A stretch of 37,861 nt of DNA from an uncultured Eubacteriales bacterium (GTDB lineage Bacteria; Bacillota; Clostridia; Oscillospirales; Oscillospiraceae): the NCBI GenBank assembly GCA_900319275.1, contig ONNS01000064.1, positions 1 through 37,861 on the forward strand, read 5' to 3'. How positions within the stretch are numbered: position 1 is the first letter of the stretch; every line of letters begins with the position of its first letter. Under the pieces are notes generated by a model, which made no database searches, had not been told where the DNA came from, and saw only the letters and a list, made by a program, of their open reading frames with translations. Below are positions 13,818-20,898 of this stretch, piece by piece. Made by a program: the position numbers and the translations under genes.

Positions 13818-15257
13818 TTATGGAAGCGTGTAGTACTTAGTGGGGTCTCGCGGCGATGTGCTGTGTTCAATAACAACTTTATTTGCAACAAGCGCCTTCA
13901 AGTGAGAAGTAATGGTTGGTCGAGACTTTTTAGTTAACTCACTTAATACCCTCGGGGTGCATCTTTCAACATTAGCAATTAGGTACACTATCTCTTGGTC
14001 CAGCGGGTTAAGTGTATTCCATTGCGTTTTGAAGACAGCTTTCTGTGTTCTCCGAATCGTGCGCGCTGCAATATTGTTTCGTAAAACGAGCAGAACGGTG
14101 TTTCCGTTTGGCTCGCTAAAAACAGGAGGATCCAAAAAGAACGATGCCATATCTGTATAAATTCTCTTAACCCCTTCGTTGAGTTCTCGAACCCAGCCAA
14201 AATCGCTCAGGACTCGTGCTACCATAGGGTTTCTGGAAAAGCGAGTTGTTTGAATGTTATCTACCGTCACGATACTTGGCAAACGGCCTGGACTGGAAAA
14301 TTCGATTCTGTCATCATACATTGTGATCCTTATATAATCACCCTGCAAAGAGTAGTCCCTATGCGCGACGGCATTGACCAGTCCTTCTAACCAAGCAAAA
14401 GCCGGATACTCCGGAATGCGTTTAAAAGTTCCATCACGGCTAAGATGCTGAAACTCACGCATTTGCGACTCTAACAGGTTACGAGTCTCTGTTAGTAATA
14501 GATGCAATGGTCTTTCAATTGTAACATCTTTAATGAGGTTAAGCCGCTCACCAACTTCAGCGGTAGTGCCATCATATCGCAGGAATCTGACTCTTGCACC
14601 AGGAAGGAACTGCGTAGGATTTTTCCCGAACAGTAGTATTGCTGCAACAGTTAGTCGAAGCAATCCGTCCTTCTCTTTGATTAAGCCCCGTCCTTTTAAT
14701 AATTCCAAAGGAGATCCTACTGTTGGGTTTAGAAGATGAGAATATTCATGCATTAACTCCTCATCCAAATCTTCAATGGTTGCGTCATCAACTATTTTGG
14801 ACTCGTAGCTTTTTATTCCTTTTGAGTACTCCAAAGAAGCCAGCATTTCGGCATTCAATTTCCTGCTTGAGTCGCCAACGCGAAGATAAGCCTCACCGTT
14901 CTTTGTCTTAATAATCTCATTGATGCTCGGCGTTATATGGAATAACAGGATTCTTCCTTCGTCTCCAGACGCTAAAAGACAGGGAACAACTTCGACACGG
15001 TATTCCGGCGGAATCTGTAAAAAATCAAATGCAGCTTGTCTTAATGTGTTCTCCTGGTCATCAGTAACTCCAGTTATTCTTCTATCATCCTCAATGCCAA
15101 TAACAATTAATCCGCCAGAAGCGTTTGCAAAAGCAGATAGATGGTGAGAAAAGTCACGCGCAGCAAGTCGGCCACTTTTTCTGTCGAAAAACTGGCTTTC
15201 GGCCTGCTCAACAAGTCTCTCAATAGACAAAGATGGATCAACAATTGAAATGCCCAC
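13818..15257 (-). CDS. AlbA_2/Schlafen-type ATP-binding protein with GHKL-like and winged-helix domains
   Basis: The 479-aa protein has an AlbA_2 (Schlafen AAA_4-type) N-terminus: ESQFFDRKSGR...LSAFANASGGLIVIGIED, typical of the divergent nucleotide-binding fold. The HATPase_c_4-like middle contains AFAWLEGLVNAVAHRDYSLQ and RIEFSSPGRLP. The C-terminal winged helix contains TPRVLSELTKKSRPTITSHL. Such proteins are usually predicted transcriptional regulators, and some occur in defence islands. The GTG at 15257 is chosen because GGAGGTG lies 8 nt upstream; the frame stays open to 15290 without a ribosome site. Codon use and base composition are AT-rich compared with neighbours, indicating acquisition by transfer. 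It lies downstream of a broken DUF6088 antitoxin gene. Confidence 0.85.
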   Translation of the reverse strand: MGISIVDPSLSIERLVEQAESQFFDRKSGRLAARDFSHHLSAFANASGGLIVIGIEDDRRITGVTDDQENTLRQAAFDFLQIPPEYRVEVVPCLLASGDEGRILLFHITPSINEIIKTKNGEAYLRVGDSSRKLNAEMLASLEYSKGIKSYESKIVDDATIEDLDEELMHEYSHLLNPTVGSPLELLKGRGLIKEKDGLLRLTVAAILLFGKNPTQFLPGARVRFLRYDGTTAEVGERLNLIKDVTIERPLHLLLTETRNLLESQMREFQHLSRDGTFKRIPEYPAFAWLEGLVNAVAHRDYSLQGDYIRITMYDDRIEFSSPGRLPSIVTVDNIQTTRFSRNPMVARVLSDFGWVRELNEGVKRIYTDMASFFLDPPVFSEPNGNTVLLVLRNNIAARTIRRTQKAVFKTQWNTLNPLDQEIVYLIANVERCTPRVLSELTKKSRPTITSHLKALVANKVVIEHSTSPRDPTKYYTLP

Positions 15258-15418
15258 GAAGTACACCTCCAAGTAAGGCAATAATAGCACAAGTCAGCCG
15301 AAAAAGAAAGTGAACAGTGTTTATAGCTTTCAAGTAGTTTAAAGTGGCTAAGTAGCTCAGATCATTATTTGCAAATCTCTTGAATTGCTTGATAAATCCA
15401 AACAGTTGAATGACGAGT
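15258..15418. other. AT-rich intergenic DNA between the AlbA_2 gene and the DUF6088 pseudogene
   Basis: No gene is recognised. A single TTTCAAGTA element near 15330 matches the repeats at 13771-13801. In other genomes the DUF6088/AbiEi partner nucleotidyltransferase would lie on this side; nothing like it is visible. Confidence 0.5.
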
Positions 15419-15969
15419 TTATGATATCAGGGCGTCTTTTTCGGAAGAGCTAAGAACAGAAGAAAGATAAGCAATAGTTTTGTCATCTACGTATGGCTGC
15501 CCAAGCACTTTAATGCTTGAACAATAAGAGCTGATTTATATGAAAGGCTTGAAATATAACGATTGGCTGTATGCTTGAAAGAAATAGTGCAATTCTCTAT
15601 GAGATAGTTGCGATATGGCCCGCTGCTAACATATTGCCAAACAGCAGGCATTTGAGAAGATAAGACGAGTAGATTCAGCGCGGTATCACCACTCGGTGCG
15701 ATCTCCCATCCATTGTTTCTTGCAATTGCAGAAGCGATTTCGCTTACTTGTGGTGCCGTGTAGCATTGTAATAGAACGCTGAAATGAGGCCTATTGTAGA
15801 TTCCGCGTGATTATCTTCGATTGATACCCTGCTGAGCCAACCGAGACAGCGCTTTACTTACATTGGGCATCTCAGCCAAATCAAGGAAGTCAGACGGAAC
15901 AAAAATGGAATTGTCCGGTGCATCTGCGATGCGTTCTACAATTTGTTTCATATAGTCAGGATGGCTCAT
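15419..15969 (-). pseudogene. Broken DUF6088 (AbiEi-like) antitoxin gene
   Basis: The minus-strand frame from 15969 reads MSHPDYMKQIVERIADAPDN, then SIFVPSDFLDLA and KALSRLAQQG, then a TAA where the family has an 'RRI.RG' motif. The same frame continues with RGIYNRPHFSVLL, IAPSGDTALNLLVLSSQMPA and NRYISSLSYKSALIVQALK. A frameshift then occurs near KCLG, after which the family-like QPYVDDKTIAYLSSVLSSSE follows in another frame to a stop at 15419. The overall span (about 183 codons) fits DUF6088. So the family is clear but the gene carries one stop and one frameshift. AAGGTGAG precedes the ATG. DUF6088/AbiEi proteins are antitoxin/repressors of type IV toxin-antitoxin systems. Confidence 0.8.
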
Positions 15970-15980
15970 TGTCTCACCTT

Positions 15981-16063
15981 GTCAGCAAAACTATACAATA
16001 TTTCTGACCAATCTACAAGGGAGGTATTGTCACTCGTCAGAAAAATAATACAATTCTTCTGAC
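15981..16063 (-). promoter_or_regulatory. Twin 28-bp inverted-repeat operators
   Basis: Two sites of identical length, 15981-16008 and 16036-16063, both begin GTCAG and end CTGAC and share a TACAAT-containing centre. Centre-to-centre spacing is 55 bp. The outer site extends to an 11-bp perfect inverted repeat, ACTCGTCAGAA/TTCTGACGAGT (16033-16066). They sit immediately upstream of the DUF6088 start and overlap its likely -10, as expected for antitoxin autorepression. Confidence 0.75.
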
Positions 16064-16125
16064 GAGTAATGAAATGACCCCTCTCGAATATGCATGGTAG
16101 AACGGGCGTTTTCCGTCAATATGTA

Positions 16126-16302
16126 CTACTCCAGCCCCATCCTTTTAGCCAAATCTAACATAGAAAAGCTGAATTTTTGCCAGTTTTCCAATGTCGTCTG
16201 TGACGGGTCACCCTCGCGGCGGCGCTGCCTGCGGCGGATCTCCTTAGGGATCACGACGCGGCCGAGGTCGTCGATCCGCCGCACGATTCCTGTTGCTTTC
16301 AT
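16126..16302 (-). CDS. 58-aa SpoVT/AbrB N-terminal mini-protein (copy 1)
   Basis: Residues 1-24 (MKATGIVRRIDDLGRVVIPK plus EIRR) are identical to SpoVT. Then RQRRREGDP replaces SpoVT's TMRIREGDP. After that the sequence is unrelated: SQTTLENWQKFSFSMLDLAK, RMGLE. The AbrB fold normally needs the following strands, so this may be a truncated DNA-binder, a dominant-negative partner of SpoVT, or decayed. Compared with copy 2 the differences are mostly conservative (D/E, S/A, S/G, L/W), which suggests it is or was translated. The ATG at 16302 has AGGAGG upstream inside the same sequestering hairpin as spoVT. Confidence 0.65.
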   Translation of the reverse strand: MKATGIVRRIDDLGRVVIPKEIRRRQRRREGDPSQTTLENWQKFSFSMLDLAKRMGLE

Positions 16303-16310
16303 ATGCAAAA

Positions 16311-16357
16311 TCCTCCTGCGTTTCTATCTCATGTCACGGATAGTATTTGCAGGAGGA
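16311..16357 (-). promoter_or_regulatory. Ribosome-site-sequestering hairpin of mini-gene copy 1
   Basis: TCCTCCTGC/GCAGGAGGA arms with a CTATC/GATAG interior, as at spoVT. The 3' arm in mRNA sense contains the mini-gene ribosome site. Confidence 0.75.
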
Positions 16358-16425
16358 ATTATGTTATGCAGATAAAGTCTTTTGTCGATCGTCGGGCAGA
16401 TCGAGCTGGTTATTTCCTCTCACAC

Positions 16426-17151
16426 TTATTGCTCAGTCAGCCCCAGCTTTTCAAGTCTCGCGCGGATCGCGGCGCGAGTGCGCTTGAGTTCAGCGGACAT
16501 CTCTTTGACGTCAACGCCCGTCTGAACTGCCTGCCGCAGATATGCGTCCTCCTCTGGCTCCCAAGGCTTGCCCTGGTTTTCATGCAGAGGCGCCGCGTTA
16601 ATGGCGATGATGGCGTCCAGGTTGTCCAGAATAAACTGCTGGGCCTGCCGATCATAGACCACAGCGATATAGTCGCCGTTTAACCCGGTGCGCTGCTGTG
16701 TGGAAATACCGAGCTTCCAGCCCGCTTCTGTTGGCCTCTTGTTCTTTTTGCCACTGGGGCCCTCTTCTTCAAAGAGCAGCCCGGACTGAAGCAGAAACCT
16801 GGTGATGCTGGTGGTTTTCAGCTTCTGCATGGTGCTCAGATCTACCCGCTCATTGAGCCGCTGCGCAATTTGGCTGGCGCCGAGCGGCCACTCATCAAAC
16901 GTGTAGCGGCTGCGTTCCTCGTAGGGCAGCGCGTAGGGCGAAAGTTCTCCCTTCTTCGGGGGAGCGCCGATCACGCCCCCGTTTTCAATCACCTGCCGCA
17001 GCACATCTGACACATAAAACAGGCAGCGGGAAATACGGACATTGTTGATGATATCATTCTCCGGCACCTCCCGGCCAGTGAGCGGGTCGACGCCCTTTGC
17101 CAGCTTGTCCAGATAGTCCTTGGCGTGCTGCATGATTTCCATCTCGGTCAT
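16426..17151 (-). CDS. Hypothetical protein with C-terminal Myb/SANT-like domain
   Basis: The 241-aa protein starts MTEMEIMQHAKDYLDKLAKG with an ENDIINNVRISRCLFYVSDV segment. The middle has RLNERVDLSTMQKLKTTSIT, which may be a winged helix. The C-terminus, KPWEPEEDAYLRQAVQTGVD followed by AAIRARLEKLGL, looks like a Myb/SANT-type DNA-binding helix set. I do not recognise an overall named family. The start codon overlaps the stop of the upstream DUF4143 ATPase by 1 nt (TAATG) with AGGAGGGT ahead, so the two are translated as a pair. A DNA-associated role with the ATPase is possible but unproven. Confidence 0.8.
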   Translation of the reverse strand: MTEMEIMQHAKDYLDKLAKGVDPLTGREVPENDIINNVRISRCLFYVSDVLRQVIENGGVIGAPPKKGELSPYALPYEERSRYTFDEWPLGASQIAQRLNERVDLSTMQKLKTTSITRFLLQSGLLFEEEGPSGKKNKRPTEAGWKLGISTQQRTGLNGDYIAVVYDRQAQQFILDNLDAIIAINAAPLHENQGKPWEPEEDAYLRQAVQTGVDVKEMSAELKRTRAAIRARLEKLGLTEQ

Positions 17152-18524
17152 TATTGACCCTCCTGTCTCGCGATCTCTCCTGTTTCGGTTTTACTGAGAT
17201 GGTTCAACCATCTTCTCAAAAGAAAAGCGCAATAATACGGAAAGCTAAAGATTCCATCTGAAAACCCGATATTCCCGGCCAATAGCTTGATCCCATGCTT
17301 TACGTCGGCGTACTTTTCACCGCGGATCAGGGTAGAAAGGGACTTGGAATTATTGTTTCCTGCCTTGACCTCTACGGGGAGGAGCTCGTCTGCCGTGCGG
17401 ACGAAGAAATCCTCCTCCAGCTGGGAATCCTCGCGCTTATAATAATAGAGACCGAGACCTTGCTTTATCAGGGCCTCTGCAACCAGGTTCTCATATAGCG
17501 CACCCTTGTAGACGCCCAGGTTCTTGTTTGCTCGGAGGTCCTCCTGCGCTTCTTCGTCGAGAGAGGCCACCAACAGCCCGGTATCGGCATAATAGAGTTT
17601 GAACTTTGCCTCGTCATAATTTCCTTTCAGGGGCAGTTCCGGGAAGTGCAGGCAATAGCAGATATTCACCACGCCCGCATCCTGCAGCCATTCAATACAG
17701 CCCTGGTACTCCCTTGCGCGGGCGGATTTTGAGATCGTGCTGTACTGGAACTTCTTATTCTCCTTGGCAAGCTGCGTCGGAACATGGCGGTAAACGCTGA
17801 GGATCTTTGCCTGGTCAAGCCCCTCCGCATATTTCCGGACGTCCTCCTCATAGTCCAACAGCAGCTGCCTCTGCAGGGCCAGCGATCCGGCGAAGTTCCC
17901 TTTTTCGATGTAGCTTCGAACCACGCCGGGCATCCCGCCGAGCACGCAGTAATCCAGAAAAAGCTGCCGATATACGGCCATCTCGCTTTCGCTGAACGGG
18001 ACAAGGCTCTTCATGTGATCCAGCATGCCTTCGGCCGACTCTTCTCCGTAACCCTTGGCCCAGAGGAACTCTTCAAAGTCGAGAGAAACCATGTCATAGT
18101 CGAGCTTATACCCCACGCTGATACTCTGTATTCTGTGGTAATGAACGCCGAGCAGCGACCCGCTGCAGATCACGTCGTAACGCCGATCCTGACAGAAAGC
18201 CTTCAATGCGGTTGCGATCTCCGGAAACTCCTGCAGCTCATCAAAGAAAACCAGCGTTTCCCCGGGGAGGAATTCTTTGGAGGGATCAAGCAGCGTGATG
18301 TGCTTTACGATACTCTCCACATCATAGCCTTCCTCGGTGATCGTCTTATACTTCGGTTCCAGCGCAAAGTTGATTTCTACGACGCTTTTGTATCTCTTCT
18401 CAGAGAACCGCCGGATAGACTCCGTTTTCCCGATCTGCCGCGCGCCCTTCACGATCAGCGGTTTCCGTTCCGGGTCTGCTTTCCACGCGGTCAGATACGC
18501 GTCGATCTTCCGTTTCAGATACAT
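17151..18524 (-). CDS. AAA-family ATPase with DUF4143 domain
   Basis: The 457-aa protein has the AAA_14 domain, with Walker A IVKGARQIGKTESI (about residues 24-37), Walker B TLVFFDELQEFPE and sensor-like DVICSGSLLG. The DUF4143 nuclease-like C-terminal domain contains GALYENLVAEALIKQGLGLY...LEEDFFVRTADELLPVEVKAG; E...D...EVK fits a PD-(D/E)XK-type core. Members are widespread in Clostridia with undefined cellular function. GGAGGTG precedes the ATG at 18524. A good promoter lies at 18554-18583. It forms an operon with the following 241-aa gene and is flanked by the two SpoVT-derived mini-gene units. Confidence 0.92.
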   Translation of the reverse strand: MYLKRKIDAYLTAWKADPERKPLIVKGARQIGKTESIRRFSEKRYKSVVEINFALEPKYKTITEEGYDVESIVKHITLLDPSKEFLPGETLVFFDELQEFPEIATALKAFCQDRRYDVICSGSLLGVHYHRIQSISVGYKLDYDMVSLDFEEFLWAKGYGEESAEGMLDHMKSLVPFSESEMAVYRQLFLDYCVLGGMPGVVRSYIEKGNFAGSLALQRQLLLDYEEDVRKYAEGLDQAKILSVYRHVPTQLAKENKKFQYSTISKSARAREYQGCIEWLQDAGVVNICYCLHFPELPLKGNYDEAKFKLYYADTGLLVASLDEEAQEDLRANKNLGVYKGALYENLVAEALIKQGLGLYYYKREDSQLEEDFFVRTADELLPVEVKAGNNNSKSLSTLIRGEKYADVKHGIKLLAGNIGFSDGIFSFPYYCAFLLRRWLNHLSKTETGEIARQEGQ

Positions 18525-18553
18525 AACCGCACCTCCATGCTTCTGTTACGGTC

Positions 18554-18583
18554 ATTATAAGGCCGGGACAGTAGCCCGGTCAA
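18554..18583 (-). promoter_or_regulatory. Sigma-A promoter of the ATPase operon
   Basis: In minus sense, TTGACC (18578-18583), an 18-bp spacer and TATAAT (18554-18559). The spacer contains a CCGGG...CCCGG inverted repeat between the two hexamers, a possible repressor site. Confidence 0.7.
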
Positions 18584-18591
18584 GCGAAAAA

Positions 18592-18640
18592 TCACGAAAT
18601 CTGAGCGACTTTTATTTAATAATTCACGAAATCATAGCGA
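18592..18640. promoter_or_regulatory. 17-bp direct repeats upstream of the ATPase promoter
   Basis: TCACGAAATCTGAGCGA (18592-18608) and TCACGAAATCATAGCGA (18624-18640) differ at two positions and are spaced 32 bp start to start, about three helical turns. They begin 9 bp upstream of the -35. This is an activator-like arrangement (inference). Confidence 0.55.
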
Positions 18641-18743
18641 GTTATGGCAAGAAGCATCACGTTTTCCGACGAATATTGCCCGTTTTTCCGATTGACCCCT
18701 CTCGAATATGCACGGTAGAATGGGCGTTTTCCGTCGATATGTA

Positions 18744-18920
18744 CTAATCCCAACCCATCCTTTTAGCCAGTTCCAACATAGCAAACCCGAATTTCTGCCA
18801 GGTTTCCAATGTCGTCTGTGACGGGTCACCCTCGCGGCGGCGCTGCCTGCGGCGGATCTCCTTGGGGATCACGACGCGGCCGAGGTCGTCGATGCGGCGC
18901 ACGATTCCTGTTGCTTTCAT
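18744..18920 (-). CDS. 58-aa SpoVT/AbrB N-terminal mini-protein (copy 2)
   Basis: Identical to copy 1 through residue 40 or so (MKATGIVRRIDDLGRVVIPK, then EIRRRQRRREGDPSQTTLE), ending TWQKFGFAMLELAKRMGWD. Nucleotide changes against copy 1 include several synonymous ones, consistent with past selection on the protein. Start, ribosome site and sequestering hairpin are as in copy 1 and spoVT. A SpoVT antagonist role is speculative. Confidence 0.65.
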   Translation of the reverse strand: MKATGIVRRIDDLGRVVIPKEIRRRQRRREGDPSQTTLETWQKFGFAMLELAKRMGWD

Positions 18921-18928
18921 ATGCAAAA

Positions 18929-18970
18929 TCCTCCTGCGTTTCTATCTCACACGGATAGTATTTGCAGGAG
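18929..18970 (-). promoter_or_regulatory. Ribosome-site-sequestering hairpin of mini-gene copy 2
   Basis: CTCCTGC/GCAGGAG arms (7 bp, slightly shorter than the other copies) with a CTATC/GATAG interior. The 3' arm in mRNA sense carries the ribosome site. Confidence 0.7.
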
Positions 18971-19097
18971 AAAATTTGTTATACAAAAGTCGTCTGCTGC
19001 GAACGCTGCGCCGCGGCGGAAACCGAGAGGACTATGAAGATTTTTCGGAATTCCGGCAGGAAAGCAAGTAGATTAAGACAACAAAAATAAGTTAAAG

Positions 19098-19425
19098 GTT
19101 AAGCAATTGCGAAACTCGTTTCGCAATTGGTTGCTCGCGCTCGCGTCAGAAGAAGCTCGCGGCGCTCCGTTTCCGTCAGGCATGACGAAAACTGCGCTCT
19201 GCTCCCTCCTTCTTCCTTGGCAAAATCAAAGCCAATGCTTTGATTTTGAGAGGAAAACGGAAGGAACGGATATGCAGCTTTCGCCCTAAAAGCGGAAGCG
19301 GAATGGAGTGAGTTTCGTTTGACGATGGCGCGAGGCCTCGCATAGCTCGGCTTGGTGAGTTTTTGAAGCGGCAAAGCTGCCTCAAAAACAAATTCAATCT
19401 CCTCTGGGGAATTAAACCGGGCCTG
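19098..19425. repeat. Hairpin repeat family 2, copy 2
   Basis: It begins with a CAATTGCGAAA/TTTCGCAATTG hairpin. The central hairpin CAAAATCAAAGC/GCTTTGATTTTG sits exactly where copy 1 (10693-10925) has a different hairpin. Both are followed by the shared block GAGGAAAACGGAAGG...CGGATATGCAGCT (19250-19279) and by GAGTTTCGTTTGACGA (about 19310-19325). A TTTTTGA/TCAAAAA hairpin closes the element. No gene is seen between 18971 and 19445. Confidence 0.7.
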
Positions 19426-19445
19426 CTGGCGACTTTTGCAATCAA

Positions 19446-19647
19446 CTATATTTTCGTCTCCAATCGCTGAAAGCGATTTGGGAAAAACAATGTTTTTCCC
19501 AATCCTTTGCATGTCTTCATGCAAAGGATCGGAGACTACAATGCAATTTATTCCCAATACACGCCTTACGGCGTGTATACAGAGAAGTTACAGAGAAGTT
19601 TTAACTTCTCTGTGGCGGCGTTTCGCCGCCTAGGGAATAAATTATAG
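19446..19647. repeat. Tandem four-way-junction repeat, divergent copy
   Basis: Ends CTATATTTT and AAATTATAG are inverted at 8 of 9 positions. Junction 1: GTCTCC (19456-19461)/GGAGAC (19531-19536) encloses hairpins 19462-19478 (7 bp), 19479-19501 (10 bp) and 19502-19529 (12 bp) with one unpaired base. Junction 2: an 11-bp stem, AATTTATTCCC (19545-19555)/GGGAATAAATT (19633-19643), encloses hairpins 19557-19578, 19590-19613 and 19614-19630. An extra tandem copy of ACAGAGAAGTT lies at 19579-19589. Topology and the first outer stem match copy A; the inner hairpin sequences do not. Confidence 0.85.
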
Positions 19648-19670
19648 GATATAGAGAAGGAGGCGGTCTT

Positions 19671-19778
19671 ATGGCCCTGCTGCTGGTCGGCGCTTCGCCG
19701 GGGCGTATCACGGCGTGCAACCTGCACTGTCACGCCTCTGATTCAACAGCCCCTGCCGAGGCGAGAAAATATACTTAA
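19671..19778 (+). CDS. Possible 35-aa small protein
   Basis: An ATG at 19671 follows AAGGAGG by 8 nt and opens a 35-codon frame starting MALLLVGASPGRITACNLHC and ending in ARKYT. It has a C-x4-C-H pattern and a short hydrophobic start. No family is recognised. It starts 24 nt after the double-junction repeat, and its stop lies in the inverted repeat upstream of the next gene. It may be a leader peptide or a gene remnant; only the ribosome site supports it. Confidence 0.4.
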   Translation: MALLLVGASPGRITACNLHCHASDSTAPAEARKYT

Positions 19779-19851
19779 GCGAAGAAATGTATATTTTTGT
19801 TTAGTATTAAGTATACTTTCTATTGACTTTAAATTGATCTTTGACTATACT
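19767..19851 (+). promoter_or_regulatory. Promoter and operator-like inverted repeat of the HTH/GHKL gene
   Basis: TTGACT (19823-19828), a 17-bp spacer and TATACT (19846-19851) form a near-consensus promoter. AAATATACTTAA (19767-19778) and TTAAGTATACTT (19807-19818) are inverted at 11 of 12 positions just upstream of the -35. They are a plausible binding site for the HTH protein encoded downstream. Confidence 0.7.
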
Positions 19852-19873
19852 TTTTCCGGAGGGAGATGATCTG

Positions 19874-20881
19874 ATGAGCCTGAATGCGAACAGAGCAGAG
19901 CAGCTCAAACTCTATCTGCTGGAAAAGATTTCACAAAAGCAATCGTCTGTTGTCCGCAAAACAGCCGAGGCCTTTGATGTGACCCCGGCGACTGTGTACC
20001 GTTATCTGGAGCGGCTTGAGCGCGATGGCGTCATTCAAAAGCAAAAACGGGATCAGTATGTCCTCACAACAAGAACGGAATATACCCGTCTTGACAGGGA
20101 CAATCCGATCTTTGCTTCCGAGGATGCGATCTATGGACAATATATACGTCCTCTTCTTGCCGCTTATCCTGCCAATGTGCGCAGAATCTGGGACTATCTC
20201 TGCGGAGAAATCATCAACAATGTGATCGATCACTCTCAGGCCGTGCATCTTGATATCACAGTAACGCAGGATTATCTGAATACCTGTGTCCAGATTGCAG
20301 ACGACGGTATCGGAATCTTTGAAAAGATCCGGGATTATCTCGGGCTGCCGAATCTCGAGGAAGCAGTGGGTGAGCTCTTCAAGGGAAAACTCACAACAGA
20401 TTCCGTCCACCATTCCGGAGAAGGGATCTTCTTTTCCTCCCGCCTTGCAGATGAATTCGTGATCTTCTCCTCCGGCCTGATTTTCACGCACAACCGCTTT
20501 GAAAACGACAAGCTTCTCAATGAGCTCCCGACCACCGGAACCGTCGTGCGGATGACGCTCTCCAACTTTTCAAAAAAAGAGGCCAAAGACGTATTTGACC
20601 TGTATGCCGACCCTGACAGCGGGTTCACAAAGACGCAGATCCCACTGCGGCAATACTTCGAGTCAAGCCCTGTATCCCGGTCGCAGGCAAAACGGCTTTG
20701 CAGCCGTTTGGATCGTTTCCGGGAAGTGACGCTCGACTTTACCGGCCTGGACTGGATCGGGCAGGGCTTTGCCCATCAACTGTTTGTCGTGTTCCAGAAC
20801 GAACATCCCACGATTCGCCTCCGGCCGATCGGAATGACGGAGGACGTGGAAAAGATGGTTCGCCACGTGATGCAAGCTTAG
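19874..20881 (+). CDS. HTH - GHKL ATPase - DUF4325 (STAS-like) regulatory protein
   Basis: The 335-aa protein has three parts. An N-terminal helix-turn-helix is at residues about 15-70 (KTAEAFDVTPATVYRYLERL). A GHKL/HATPase domain has an N box EIINNVIDHSQA, G1 DDGIGIFEK and G2 HHSGEGIFFSS. A C-terminal STAS-like DUF4325 domain contains VTLDFTGLDWIGQGFAHQLF. Similar proteins are predicted ATP-dependent regulators; substrates are unknown. I chose the ATG at 19874 with GGAGGG about 10 nt upstream; the transcription start predicted near 19858 excludes the TTG at 19841. Followed by repeat DNA, with no partner gene on the same strand. Confidence 0.88.
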   Translation: MSLNANRAEQLKLYLLEKISQKQSSVVRKTAEAFDVTPATVYRYLERLERDGVIQKQKRDQYVLTTRTEYTRLDRDNPIFASEDAIYGQYIRPLLAAYPANVRRIWDYLCGEIINNVIDHSQAVHLDITVTQDYLNTCVQIADDGIGIFEKIRDYLGLPNLEEAVGELFKGKLTTDSVHHSGEGIFFSSRLADEFVIFSSGLIFTHNRFENDKLLNELPTTGTVVRMTLSNFSKKEAKDVFDLYADPDSGFTKTQIPLRQYFESSPVSRSQAKRLCSRLDRFREVTLDFTGLDWIGQGFAHQLFVVFQNEHPTIRLRPIGMTEDVEKMVRHVMQA

Positions 20882-20898
20882 TTAGTCAACAACAACCA

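Larger units (their letters stand above)
16075..16357 (-). repeat. SpoVT-derived mini-gene unit, copy 1
   Basis: The 283-bp unit runs from TGACCCCTCTCG (16075) through a 58-codon AbrB-like gene to the leader hairpin end (16357). It is matched nearly throughout by 18693-18970. The part nearest the gene start and the hairpin also matches the 5' end of spoVT. Confidence 0.8.
18693..18970 (-). repeat. SpoVT-derived mini-gene unit, copy 2
   Basis: The 278-bp unit is homologous to 16075-16357, from TGACCCCTCTCG to the leader hairpin. The two copies flank the ATPase operon in direct orientation and could recombine to delete it. Confidence 0.8.

Noticed and set aside
19446-19647. Integron attC site
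   Set aside because: There is hairpin-rich structure but no R/L box core sites and no integrase gene or cassette array nearby.
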